Part shown: positions 44,820 through 55,078 of the stretch, in pieces | How the letters are laid out: every line of letters begins with the position of its first letter | Position numbering within the stretch: position 1 is the first letter of the stretch | Source of the DNA: Symsagittifera roscoffensis | Taxonomy: Eukaryota > Xenacoelomorpha > Acoela > Convolutidae | DNA: 64,000 nucleotides | Direction of reading: 5' to 3' | NCBI RefSeq assembly: GCF_963678635.1 | Contig: NC_087066.1 | Location: 9,328,723 to 9,392,722, forward strand | Program-made: the position numbers and the translations under genes | Notes under the pieces: generated by a model | Told to the model about the DNA's origin: nothing | The model's database searches: none | Seen by the model: the letters and a program-made list of their open reading frames with translations, nothing else

Positions 44820-45451
44820 TTATTGAACATTACGGTTCTCAACAAACATAAAATCTCCCAAGACTTGGGCAAGTTCTTTGAATTCGTTCAAAGTATAGTT
44901 GACATAAGCAACTTGCTTCAAGACTTCGTTCTCTTTTGCAGTGAAGAGTCGAATCTGAATGTAGCGTGGCTTGTTCACACTATACTTCTTGATTGTGACA
45001 CACACCCTTCTCTTCTTGTATGTGCTACGTCATACACCGCATGACAGTTCGCAAGTTCCTGCTCCATGGTTGAGTCTTTGTCAGAATAGGGTTCCTATAC
45101 AGCAACGAGTCCAAGGTTTTCAGCATCGTGAATAACAGTATTCCGTATTGCTGATATCTTTTCCCCTTCTTTTTCACCAAGATCAAATTGCTGGATTTTT
45201 TCTATTTGTCCCGATTCATTTTTCTTTAGCAATTGGAAGCAAGGTTCAAAGTAAATTTTTCCGTTATAGGGTTTTTGGGACCCAGAAAATCTCCCAACTC
45301 TTTTTAGGTTCTTAGCAAATTCAATATAGTTGGGAACGATATCTCTTGAATACATTTTTGATTTGAGACTCAGAGCCATCTGATCAGTAGTAGCTACTTC
45401 AAAATTTTCATATTTATAGAAATTATGAAATGTAGATGACTCACTGTACAT
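44820..45451 (-). pseudogene. Conserved Polinton gene U, P2 copy
   Basis: Frame 45,451-45,095 (118 codons) reads 'TTDQMALSLKSKMYSRDIVP', 'NYIEFAKNLKRVGRFSGSQK' and 'EKISAIRNTVIHDAENLGLV'. After a stop and a frameshift comes 'DSTMEQELANC', then frame 45,005-44,820 with 'MCVTIKKYSVNKPRYIQIRL' and 'VNYTLNEFKELAQVLGDFMF'. All blocks recur in P1 at 21,158-21,690. In P2 the gene lies on the same strand as ATPase and capsid genes, whereas in P1 it lies opposite to them. The C-terminal half is possibly PC4-like. Confidence 0.6.
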
Positions 45452-45596
45452 TCCAAATAAGGTATAATTACTTTATATGGAATAATGAATAGGTGATGAT
45501 CCAAATATGGACATTGCCTAGGTGTCAAGCATATCCCACTTTTTATTCGGACTACAGAGCAAAATCTTTTTTTTATCTCTGTCTCAGAAAACTTTT

Positions 45597-46058
45597 ATGA
45601 AAAATTTATTGTCACCCAAAACTACTGTGTATCTAACCATTCATCACAAATTGTTGACTGTATTATATACTTTATACAAATACAAATTTTACCCCCATAT
45701 TATTTCATCAAGAGGTGAAGTTTTCAATCAATTGAATCGTGCAGACGAACATAACTTGAATTGTAGAATACCGGAAAAATTACCCAGTGTTGCAAAGAAA
45801 CGTCTGCTGCGAAAAAAACTCAAAAGACATTATCTCAGTTCTGCTCAGAAGCTTGCGTCCATTCAGACTCTTGGATCAGTGTTTTTGGAAAGTTTTCGAA
45901 AAGTTCAAAACTCAAAGTATGAGACTGATTTGTTGAAAATTGTTGATTGTTTCATTGATAATTATGGTACTGTAAATAGTGAGCGTATCAATTTTTCTAT
46001 TAATAATGGAATATTTGTTTATGAAAATCTGAGTTTTTTCGCCAGATGCACTTTTTAG
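45597..46058 (+). CDS. Hypothetical basic 153-residue protein at the right end of P2
   Basis: The longest undamaged + strand frame among the P2 remains. The first ATG in frame is 45,597; the frame is open from about 45,522. It holds a hydrophobic N-terminal third ('YLTIHHKLLTVLYTLYKYKF'), then 'SRGEVFNQLNRADEHNLN', a basic patch 'AKKRLLRKKLKRHYLSSAQK' and 'FRKVQNSKYETDLLKIVD'. It diverges from gene U across a gap of about 150 bp. In P1 this place is taken by PolB, to which it shows no likeness. Family not recognised. Confidence 0.4.
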   Translation: MKNLLSPKTTVYLTIHHKLLTVLYTLYKYKFYPHIISSRGEVFNQLNRADEHNLNCRIPEKLPSVAKKRLLRKKLKRHYLSSAQKLASIQTLGSVFLESFRKVQNSKYETDLLKIVDCFIDNYGTVNSERINFSINNGIFVYENLSFFARCTF

Positions 46059-46600
46059 TTCGATTTTTTCAACACGTTTGCAAAAATTTATTTAAACTTT
46101 TTTACAAGATGGAAAAATTGTTTTGGTTTTTTAACAAGTATGCAAAAAATTTCAAAAAATTTTTGTGTTAGATGCAAACTTTTTGTAGTTTTCTGAAAAA
46201 AATGCAAAAATCTATTTCTTTTTCTAATGCATATGCGAAAAAACGCAAAAATTTGTTGTAAAAATCTTGTTAAATACCTGCTGAAAATTTTTCATTTTTG
46301 ATTACTTTGAGTGCTATTCCCTATCTTAATACAGTGTTTTTTTGATGATTTTAATCAACATACATGCAAAAAATGAATTTTTTAAGGATGAAAATCAGAA
46401 CAAAGAAATTCTTAAGTTTTAATTTTTCAACAGTTCAATATATAACCGTGATATTTTCCAACAGATCATAATCTCTTAGGATCAATTATAATTGATTATA
46501 ATCAATAAAATTATCTTATTTTGCCCAAGCTTTGTCTACAAAACTATATTCGAATTAAAACTTATTGGTTAATATTTTTGTGTCATTAAGAAAATATCTA
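46059..46600. other. AT-rich spacer with 'gcaaaaa' words, no gene
   Basis: About 46,070-46,270 repeats 'atgcaaaaa' and 'tgcgaaaaa' words irregularly; near 46,478-46,510 the first GATTATAATC-type palindromes appear. No coding content. Confidence 0.5.
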
Positions 46601-47172
46601 AAAGAGAGAGCTCTTGAACATTTTGGTTCATCTGAACACAAAGTCTTACCACAAAAAAAAATTCATAGAGATCCTTGCATATGAGTGGAAAGGTTCCCGC
46701 GGTATGATGAATATTAAATATTCCGATTCAATTGTAAAAAAAATCATATTGCTGTTGTTTTGGTGTTTAAAAAAGCTTAAAATGTGCATCACAGAACAAC
46801 TCTTATGAGGAAGAAATGAAAGAAAAACTTTTAAATTTGACATAATTGGAGCATTTTAAAAATATTTTTCTCATTTTTCATAGGAACCAATTTCATTAAA
46901 AAATCATAAAAATTAAGCAATTCAGATTCACCTTCGAAGACAAAATGGACAAACAAATCGATTATAATGGATTTTTGTGCAAAACTAATGAACTAGAAGT
47001 TTGCATAAAAATATTGGATTATAATCAATTATAATCGATTATAGTTGTAGCGAAAAATAGACAACTAAATAAATGATTATCCTCGATTATAATGGATTAT
47101 AATTAATTATAATTTGATTTTTAAAAGAGAGATTATAATCAATCATTAACGGATTAAAATCGATCGTTTCTC
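46478..47172. repeat. Cluster of GATTATAATC / AATTATAATC palindromic words
   Basis: 'caattataattgattataat' occurs near 46,485, 'ggattataatcaattataat' near 47,014, 'cgattataatggattataat' near 47,084 and 'gattataatcaatcattaac' near 47,131. They are built from TAAT/ATTA and GATTA cores in both orientations. A part (46,740-46,980) overlaps a remnant of the exon-like repeat that follows. Such words suit homeodomain binding, but simple AT-rich expansion explains them as well. Confidence 0.6.
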
Positions 47173-47919
47173 AATTTTAGAAAGACTGGATCTAAAACCG
47201 TAAAATAATCGATTTTTAACGCTTGAAACTGGAGGCGGGTAGACAAAAACGTTGTGATAAATAGACAGCTTTTTAATTATGAGTTATAAAAAACAGAAGA
47301 TATTTATTTTTCTAGATTATTCTAGAGTGTTCAACAACTATCAAAAAAAACCTCATTTTAACTCTTTTTTCTTTTGTTTCCCAAAGTGTATGACTTAGTT
47401 TGCATTCTTATGAAGAAAAATCGTTAATAATCCGTTAAACAAACAATGGTGGATTATGAACTACACTGTTTCAATTTTTTTTGAGCTACGCTAGGATATT
47501 GAACAGAGTAAGCAGGAAATTATTAGGCGTTGTGAGAGAAATTCTAAAACTAAAACTTTGTCTGTTTTTGTTTTACCGATGAAAATCTATCTTACATTTA
47601 TTTTTACCAAACATTGTAGAACAGCATTGCACACTTTTTGATATTTTTTTTGATATCGCCCAATTTCCTAATACTGAAAAATTTTCAATACATTCGCTTT
47701 GCTCCTTCCCGGCCCCTGTTCACCAACAAAGCCCCCTCTGGAGCGTGAAACAAGCTACTACTAGTACCAACAACTTCAAATTGTTTTTCTTATGTTTTAC
47801 ACTCTTCACTAGCAGGCAATCCATCTTTTTCTGACAAAAATATTACAACCGTACAAAAATCTGATAATCAAATTGCGAGAGAAGTTTCAACTTTGTGTAT
47901 GCATATTACTACCAATCAG
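47173..47919. other. No gene seen upstream of the vWA exon
   Basis: AT-rich, non-repetitive apart from homopolymer runs. A local C-rich stretch lies near 47,705-47,745. No start exon for the vWA frame was identified. Confidence 0.4.
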
Positions 47920-48280
47920 TATTATTGATAAAGGCGTTATTTTCAAACTGCCTGACGACTTGCAACCCACAAGCAGCTGACATTGTTTTCGCAATAGACC
48001 AATCTGCAAACATACCACCTCAAGATCTGTACAAAATTGGTGTTTTTATCGACCAGTACTTGGTATTTATCTCTAAATCGCAGGGGATATCTGGTCTTGG
48101 TTTGGTAAGAATTGGTTTGATTCTCTTCAGTTCCGACATCAAAGTTTTCTCAAGCCAATATTTGTTCGAGAAAGCAATGCGTGAGTACGGAGAAGTGTCA
48201 AACGGTGAACATGGAGAAGCTGTCAAAAAGTTTTTTAAGCAGGCGTTGTCGTCTGAACAAAACGTGACAGATTTCAACAG
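47920..48280 (+). CDS. Exon encoding part of a von Willebrand factor A domain
   Basis: vWA domains bind ligands through a metal site in secreted or surface proteins. The open frame includes 'CNPQAADIVFAIDQSANIPP', where D-Q-S-A-N resembles the MIDAS motif D-x-S-x-S with Asn at the last position. 'GLGLVRIGLILFSSDIKVFS' follows, the next beta strand and helix. The frame ends at a good donor (AACAG|GTAAAT, GT at 48,281), and an acceptor-like 'accaatcag' ends at 47,919. Only about 100 of the usual 180 residues are present, so further exons are needed; none could be assigned. No ATG opens the frame. It may be one exon of a host gene or a stranded exon. Confidence 0.55.
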
Positions 48281-48339
48281 GTAAATTTGATCTTTTAAAC
48301 TTTTTGCCACTTTTTTTGGGTTTAAATTCATTATTTTAA

Positions 48340-51300
48340 AGTTTGCGATTGAGAATATGTAATTTGGATCAAACTGGTTATTTTGCGTTTCTACTTTTTA
48401 TTTAAGTAAAAAGTCAAAATCGTAATCTTTTGTAAGCCAAAAAACGTTTTTGAAAAAATAAGAGTCACAAGAAGAAAACTAAATAAGTTGTTTTCGATTT
48501 TTAAGTTTTGATATGTTCTCTTCAAGAAGAATCATGGAGTGAAAACACTTTTCAGGTCGTTTGGTTTTAAATTTTTTTCAGGAAAAAATCAAATAAAGAT
48601 CCCATTTTAACTGAGTTTTTGCAGTTTGATCTTTATTTTTTTCAACTCATTGAGTTATGACCTTTTGGTTATACTCATAGAGTAAATTCAGATAGGGTAC
48701 ATCGTATATTCGTAAAGCTATCTTTTTTTCGGCAGGATAGATTCGTGCAACTTTTTAGTCTAATACCAACCTTAACTTACTCTTATATATCCTAGTCTCA
48801 ATAGATCTAGTGTATACTGGTTTATGCGAGTCAGTTTCTCAAAGGAAGAACAACTGTATACCAAATTTTATTCAAAAAAGCTTAAAAAATGCATCACAAA
48901 ACAACTCTAATGAGGAAGAAATGAAAAAAAAAACTTGAAAATTTGACAAAAATGGAGCCTTGTAAAAATGTTTTCTCATTTTTCATAGGAACCAATTCCG
49001 ACAAAATCATAAAATATAAGCAATTCAGATGCACCATCGAAGACAAAATGAACAAACAAATCGATTATAATGTATTTTTGAGAGTATGTGACTGAGAATA
49101 TGTAATTTGGATCAAACTGGTTTTTTTGCGTTTCTAATTTATATTTAAGTAAAATGTCAAAATCGTAATCTTTTGTAAGCCAAAAAACGTTTTTGAAAAA
49201 ATAACAGGTCACAAGAAGAAAAATAAACAATTTGTTTTCGACTTTTAAGTTTTGATATGTTCTCTTCAAGAACAATCATGGAGTGGAAACAATTTTTAGG
49301 TCGTTTGGTTGTAAAATTTTTTGAGGAAAAATCAAAAAATGATCCCATTTCACTGAGTTTTTGCAGTTTGAACTTTATTTTTTCAACTCAATGAGTTATG
49401 CTCTTTTATTTATACTCATAGAGTAGTTTCAGATAGGGTACGTCGTCTGTTCGTCACTCTCTCTTATTTTCGGCAGGATACATTCGTGCAACTTCTCAGT
49501 CTAATACCAACCTTAATCTTACTCTTATATCTCCTAGTCTCAATAGATCTAGTGTACACTGGTTTATGCGAGTCAGCTTCTCAAAAGAAGAACAACTGTA
49601 TACTAAATTTTATTCGAAAAAGCTTAAAATATGCATCACAAAACAATGAGGAAGAAATGAAAAAAAAAACTTAAAATTTTGACATTATTGGAGCCTTGTA
49701 AAAATATTTTCTCATTTTTCAAAGGAACCAATTTCAATAAAATCGTAAAATATAAGCAACTCAGATGCAACTTCGAAGACAAAATTCCTTTTTAACTGAT
49801 CTTTTGCGGTTTGAACTTCATTTTTTCAACTCATTGAGTTATGACTTTTTGGTTATAATCACAGAGTAATTACAGATAGGGTACATGGTCTGTTTGTCAC
49901 GCTATCTTTTTTTGAGAAAATGTGACTGTTTTGATATGTTCTAATTTTTCATTGGAACCAATTTCAATAAAATCATAAATTATAAGCACTTCAGATGCAC
50001 CTTCGAAGACAAAATCCCATTTTAACTGAGTTTTTGGAGTTTAAACTTTATTTTTTTTCAACTCATTGAGTTATGACCTTTTGGTTATACTCATATAGTA
50101 ATTTCAGATAGGGTTCATTGTCTAATCGTCACGCTATCTTATTTTCGGCAGGATAGATTCGTGCAACTTCTTAGTGTAATACCAATCTTAATCTTACTCT
50201 TATATCTCCTAGTCTCAAAAAATCAAGTGTATACTGGTATATGCGAGTCAGTTTCTCAAAAGAAGAACAACTGTATACTGAATTTTATTCAAAAAAAAAC
50301 TTAGAAAATGCATCACAAAACAACTCTAATGGGGAAGAATTGAAAAAAAAACATATAAAATTGACATAATTGGAGCATTTTAAAAATATTTTTTTTTTCA
50401 TAGGAACCAATTACAATAAAATTATAAAATATAAGCAACTCACATGCACCTTCGAAGACAAAAATTCATTTTAACTGAATCTTTGCCATTTGAACTTTAT
50501 TTTTTTTTCAACTCATTGAGATATGATTTTTTGGTTATACTCATAGAGTACTTTCAGATAGGGTACATCGACTAGTCGTCACGCTAATTTTTTTCGACAG
50601 GATAGGTTCGTGCAACTTCTTAGTCTAATACCAACCTTAATCTTACTCTTATATCTCCTAGTCTCAATAGATCTAGTGTATACTGGTTTTTGTGAGTCAA
50701 CTTCTCAAAAGAAGAATAGCTGTATACTAAATTTTATTCAAAAAAGCTTAAAATATGCATCACAAAACAACTCTAATGAGGAAGAATTGAAAAAAAAACT
50801 TATGAATTTGACAAAAATGGAATATTTTAAAAATGTTTTCTCGTTTTTCATAGGAACCAATTTCAATAAACTCACCACATATAAGCAATTCAGATGCACC
50901 TTCGAAGACAAAATGAACAAACAAATCGATTATTATGGATTTTTGAAAATATGTGACTGAGAATATGTAATTTGGATCAAACTGGATATTTTGGGTTTCT
51001 ACTTTTTGTTTAAGTAAAAAGTCAAAATCGTAATCTTTTGTAAGCCAAAAAAAAGTTTTTGAAAAAAAACAAGTCACAAATAGGAAGTAAACAATTTGTT
51101 TTCGAGTTTTAAAATTTGATATGTTCTCTTCAAGAAGAATCATGGAGTGAAAACATTTTTTAGGTCGTTTGGCTCTAATTTTTTTTTCAGGAAAAAATCA
51201 AATAATGATCCCATTTTAACGGGGCTTTTGCTGTTTGAACTTTATTTTTTTCAACTCATTGAGTTATGACCTTTTGGTTTAACTCATAGAGTAATTTCAG

Positions 51301-51500
51301 ATAGGGTACATCGTCTGTTCGTCACGCTATCTTATTTTTGGCACGATAGGTTCGTGCAACTTCTAAGTCTAATACCAATCTTAATCTTACTCTTATAACT
51401 CCTAGTCTCAAAAGATCCAGTGTATACTGGTTTGTGCGAGTCGGTTCCTCAAAAGGAGAACAATTGTATACTAAATTTTATTCAAATTGCTCTGGTGCTG
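48340..51500 (+). repeat. Tandem array of exon-like units downstream of the vWA exon
   Basis: Five copies of 'gatagattcgtgcaactt' or close variants start at about 48,737, 49,476, 50,150, 50,600 and 51,347, each preceded by a pyrimidine tract and CAG or similar ('ttttcggcag'). Other unit landmarks are 'gagaatatgtaatttggatc' near 48,352, 49,092 and 50,960, and 'caactcattgagttatg' before each copy. A further remnant lies at 46,740-46,980. Units are 450-740 bp with deletions between copies. Sequence identity is high enough to be recent relative to the Polintons. Confidence 0.8.
50598..50960 (+). CDS. Best preserved exon-like copy: hydrophobic segment plus four-cysteine tail
   Basis: From the acceptor-like 'ttttttcgacag' the frame 'DRFVQLLSLIPTLILLLYLL' continues through 'VYTGFCESTSQKKNSCILNF' to 'FRCTFEDKMNKQIDYYGFL' and a TGA at 50,958-50,960, about 120 codons without ATG. 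It suggests a signal-anchor or membrane segment followed by a small extracellular part with four Cys. The copy at 49,476 keeps about half of the frame; the others are broken. If joined to the vWA exon by the visible sites the phase does not fit and translation would stop after about ten residues. So either another exon leads into this frame or it is not translated. Confidence 0.35.
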   Translation, partial: QDRFVQLLSLIPTLILLLYLLVSIDLVYTGFCESTSQKKNSCILNFIQKSLKYASQNNSNEEELKKKLMNLTKMEYFKNVFSFFIGTNFNKLTTYKQFRCTFEDKMNKQIDYYGFLKICD

Positions 51501-52588
51501 AAACTAAAAGTAGTTTCAGCACTTAAAAAAAAGTGTGAACGTTAGGGATGGAGTATCATTGGTTACTTAGGTTTTACAGAAATAGAGAATCATATTTATA
51601 ACCATTTATAAATTCTAGTTTAGAACTGGTTCCACCTATCCGGGGTTTAGAGAGTTTTTTTAATTTAAATGTTTTATGTAGTGATGGATGGGCGATGTTG
51701 TTCTCTTTCTGAAGTTGCGAGCATTGGTTTCTTGAAGAAGGAAGAAGTGTTACTGCTTGTGTTGGATGTTTGTAGATTGTCATGGTTTTATTACTAGATG
51801 GATCTCGTTGATCGTGGTAGTCTTGGGAGGATGTGTCAAGACTTCTGATCGATGCAATGAAGAATCGATTTCGTTAAGTTGGAAGCGAGACTTGGTGTAG
51901 CATGAAGTTTGACCTGTTCGCGTGAAATGCCAAATGACTGATGTGTACTCAACATCGAGATGGGCATTGGTCTGGTTCAATGGGTTTCCTTTGCTGCAAT
52001 GTCGAGTCCGTACTTTAAGTCCTTTGAGGGTACTGACTGTAGGCAGTAATTGCCATTCCGTAGTTGAAGTGTGATTGGGTTGTCATCTTTGCTGCTCGTC
52101 TTTGGGCTTCACGAAACCTTATTATATATATTTCTTTGTTAGTTTTTTTTTAGTTATGATCTTCTATTAATGGTTATCGCAAAAAAAAAGTATTTATACT
52201 AGTTCGGTTATTTTTAAGAGTCACTCAACATTGAGCAGTTCATGTCAAAAACAGAGTGTGGGTCACAAAGCGTTGATGTAGCAGGTTTGATTAGGCCGGC
52301 TATAGAGCATGCTCAGGTCGTCCCTCTGGTGGGTTAGGCCAGGAGTAGGGTATAATTTTATGGTCTCTTTGTGCAGAGTCCTTTTTGTATTCAAACTTTT
52401 GTTCCTTTTTTATACTTGTTTTCTTCTTTTTTGTTTTGATTATGTCCTTTTCTCAAAAATTCAATCGCTGGTTTAGGTTTGCCTTACGACTTTTTTGTTT
52501 TGTTTGTTTGTGGTAAGAGTTGAAACTGGTCTTCAAAAGAATAAATTATCCTTTTTTAAACTGGTTTTAATCTGGTTTGGGTACCGTG
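51501..52588 (-). other. Spacer with possible retroelement remnants
   Basis: Reverse-strand frames at 51,980-51,780 and 51,783-51,574 are Thr/Ser/Gln-rich and frame-shifted relative to each other. They might be polyprotein or regulatory remains of the neighbouring retroelement, but no domain is recognisable. No LTR boundary could be identified. Confidence 0.25.
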
Positions 52589-52645
52589 GGTTTTCTTTTC
52601 TTAGTCATGCTATAAGAATGAGGTTTGGGACGTTAGTAAGCTGCG

Positions 52646-53140
52646 TTGGTTAGTTTGGTTTCTTATAAAATTCCTTCCAACCGGGTTGAAGAAAAGTTTG
52701 AAACATGCGAAAACTGGTTAGAATTGTTATCAGTGAGAGTTAAGACTAGAATTCATTATTTTGAACAAATCTTAGAGGGCGAGCTGTTCGATTGTGGAAA
52801 GAGTTCATGGGCGAGTGAAAGATTTTTAACCATAAAGAAGCGTCTTATTAAAGGTTAGTACTATTTTAAATTTATCTGCAATTTTATATTAAATTATTAC
52901 ATTTAAATATCAAGTTTACAGCTTTTGGGTAGTTCAATTTATAAACTTACTGCTTGTTAAAAACTATTTTACTGCATTGAAGTTTTTTTATGAATTTACT
53001 GCTATTTGGGGGTAAATTTTACTGCTTTTAAACTTACTGCTAGTTATTAATATGGGTTTAAATATTCTAGAAATAAGTTTTCAATGTTTTATTTGTTTTT
53101 TTTTGTTTTAGATGATTGTGCGACGAAATCTAAAAAATAG
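52646..53140 (+). CDS. Short two-exon ORF, copy 1
   Basis: Exon A is open from about 52,646 (no ATG; a TAA lies two codons upstream) to 52,853 and encodes a charged, helical stretch with 'NRVEEKFETCENWLELLSV' and 'SSWASERFLTIKKRLIK'. A donor GTTAGT begins at 52,854 and an acceptor with a long T tract (tttttttgttttag) ends at 53,111. Joining gives an in-phase end with eight more residues and TAG at 53,140. It is antisense to the retroelement genes. An upstream exon would be needed for the start. Function unknown. Confidence 0.35.
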
Positions 53141-53640
53141 TGAAACCTTTATAAGGAATGTTTAGTTGTGGTTTTGAATTAATTAGTGTAAAATATCTTA
53201 TTCATACTAAGCTAATCATCAGCAAAAACAAAAAACCACGGTGGAAGATGTCGTGAATGACGTGTGATGATGTTAGAAGTCTAGCTAGTAAGCGGATGAT
53301 ATATCTAGTTTGAAGAAGTGGCCAAAGCAGTTCAAGTGTGCTCTTCACTGCTGGGTGAGAATTCGTGCGGTGTGTTTTGAGTTAGGTTATATAGTTTCTT
53401 ATTAGACTTAGTTTTATAGATGTATTCTACAATCGGGATTTCAACGAGCTGTATATATTCGTGTGGGATGAGTATTGGATGATTTGGATGATTCCTTGCC
53501 TATCAGTATCTTTGATGCAATATGTGAAGTTTAGAAAGAATGGTGAAGTGTATTTGGAGTTACAAAATTTGAAACCGGTGATGTACGTTTCGTGATGGTG
53601 TGTTAGTCGTATAGTGGTGTTGCATGAATTTATAATAAGT

Positions 53641-54399
53641 CTAAGTGTAAGTCTGTTTTGTGCCTAACACGATTCGATGTGAAAAGTGTAAATCACGTTC
53701 TTTTGGTGTTAAGAAATGAAACGTTAATGAGAAATGGTTGATATTGTTAAAGTATGAGCCGTAGGCTGGTGTGTCGCAAAGTGCTGCTGAAATTATGTGG
53801 TAGAATTTTTTATTCATGCAGTTTAGAGTAAAAACGTATCGTGATTTGATGAAAAGCTTTTCAGTTAGTTGGGGGTTAGTGTTGCTCTCGTCATCTAGGA
53901 AGGTATCATCGTTGACTCGTGCAATGGCGTGATCATGGTGGTCAATGGAAAATCTATGAATCTTTTGTGCAGTGAGTCTAGTGAGTGTTTGATTATAACC
54001 GACGTTAGTGAATTGTTTATCAGTGAATGCTTTGGTTAAGTGATAGAGTCTAGTGTTGCCTATTTCATTGTCGTCGCGAATTTTATATAATGGAAGTGAT
54101 AGTGTGTTACTAAAGTGATAAAATGAGGTCCATGAAATTGTGGGAAAAACTACAATTCCGTTAACATAATTTGGTCGATCGTTTTCAGGATTCGAAAGAT
54201 AATAAGTTTATTGTGGACAAAATGGTAAGTATACTTGGAGAATTTCTTTGATATTAGTATGAAGTGGATGAGTTGTAAATGTTTGAGCTGGTTGAGGGTT
54301 AGTTGGGAATGGGCTGTGGGGAACTTTTAGTTTAAAAACTCTGTGGGCTCGGGTTTTTCAAGTAGATGATACGGGGTTTGAGGAATCTGAGGATGTCAT
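53641..54399 (-). pseudogene. Accessory ORF 3 behind the envelope-like block, copy 1
   Basis: ATG at 54,399 follows the preceding ORF stop by 3 nt. A single frame of 252 codons runs to TAG at 53,641 with two internal stops (TGA after 13 codons, TAA near 54,207). The last 188 codons are open and look like a folded protein: 'GIVVFPTISWTSFYHFSNTL', 'IGNTRLYHLTKAFTDKQF', 'CMNKKFYHIISAALCDTP'. I do not recognise a family. The tight spacing suggests that both ORFs came from one transcript. Confidence 0.5.
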
Positions 54400-54402
54400 G
54401 GT

Positions 54403-54892
54403 TTATAAGAGTTGATGAATGGTTAGTGTATGAGGTTGCTGTAGTTTTTGTTGAAGGATCATGAAGTTATCGAGTTTGTTTTCAAGTTCAGTATCAACGG
54501 GGTAATTGCTGTCTGGCGAGTCGCTTGTCAAAGGGGAGTATATTGGTGTTACATCAGTATGGGATGAAGGGGCTGGGGAAGTTTCATTTGTGGTTTGGGA
54601 AAGGAGGGGTTTAAATGGGGACTGGGAAAAAGTAGACGGGCTTTGCTCGGAGTTTGCAAATTCGTCGGGTGTTTTGATATCTGAGTTGTTATATTGTGAG
54701 ATGGTGTTATATACTGTAGTGGTGGAGTTATCGTCTGAATCCATGGTTGTTGAATTAGTAGTATAGGGTGATTCAGGGTATGGGGGAAATCAAAAAGTGG
54801 GAGGATTGGAGTGTGGCGTTGGAGGTTGGTCGGGTATGAAATGGAACGGTGGAGGGATCCGATCTGGCGGATCATCGTGGGCTAAAAACATG
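54403..54892 (-). pseudogene. Accessory ORF 2: Pro/Ser/Thr-rich disordered protein, copy 1
   Basis: ATG at 54,892 begins 'MFLAHDDPPDRIPPPFHFIP' and runs 163 codons to TAA at 54,403 with one internal TGA near 54,790. The second part 'MDSDDNSTTTVYNTISQYNN' to 'ENKLDNFMILQQKLQQPHTL' is open for 113 codons. The composition (Pro, Ser, Thr, Asn, acidic) suggests an intrinsically disordered protein with a short coiled-coil-like end. The overlapping reverse-frame ORFs (54,549-54,875 in another frame and 54,506-54,766 on the + strand) look like shadows. Confidence 0.5.
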
Positions 54893-55078
54893 GTTGTTCT
54901 GAGAACGAAAGTTAGTGGTATTTGGTTGTTCTAAAAGTTTTTCACATGTTTCTATATTTGGTTGCAGGTCTATGATGTGGGTAACTGGACTTTGTGGTAG
55001 CTATGACTTGTAGAGACATGCTCTGTTAGGTCTATAGTTTGAAATTCCGTGGTACTAAGGATAATGGATGGTTCTTAC

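Noticed and set aside
54506-54766. + strand ORF rich in Val/Ser/Glu, also at 62,402-62,662
   Set aside because: Shadow of the Pro/Ser-rich ORF on the - strand.
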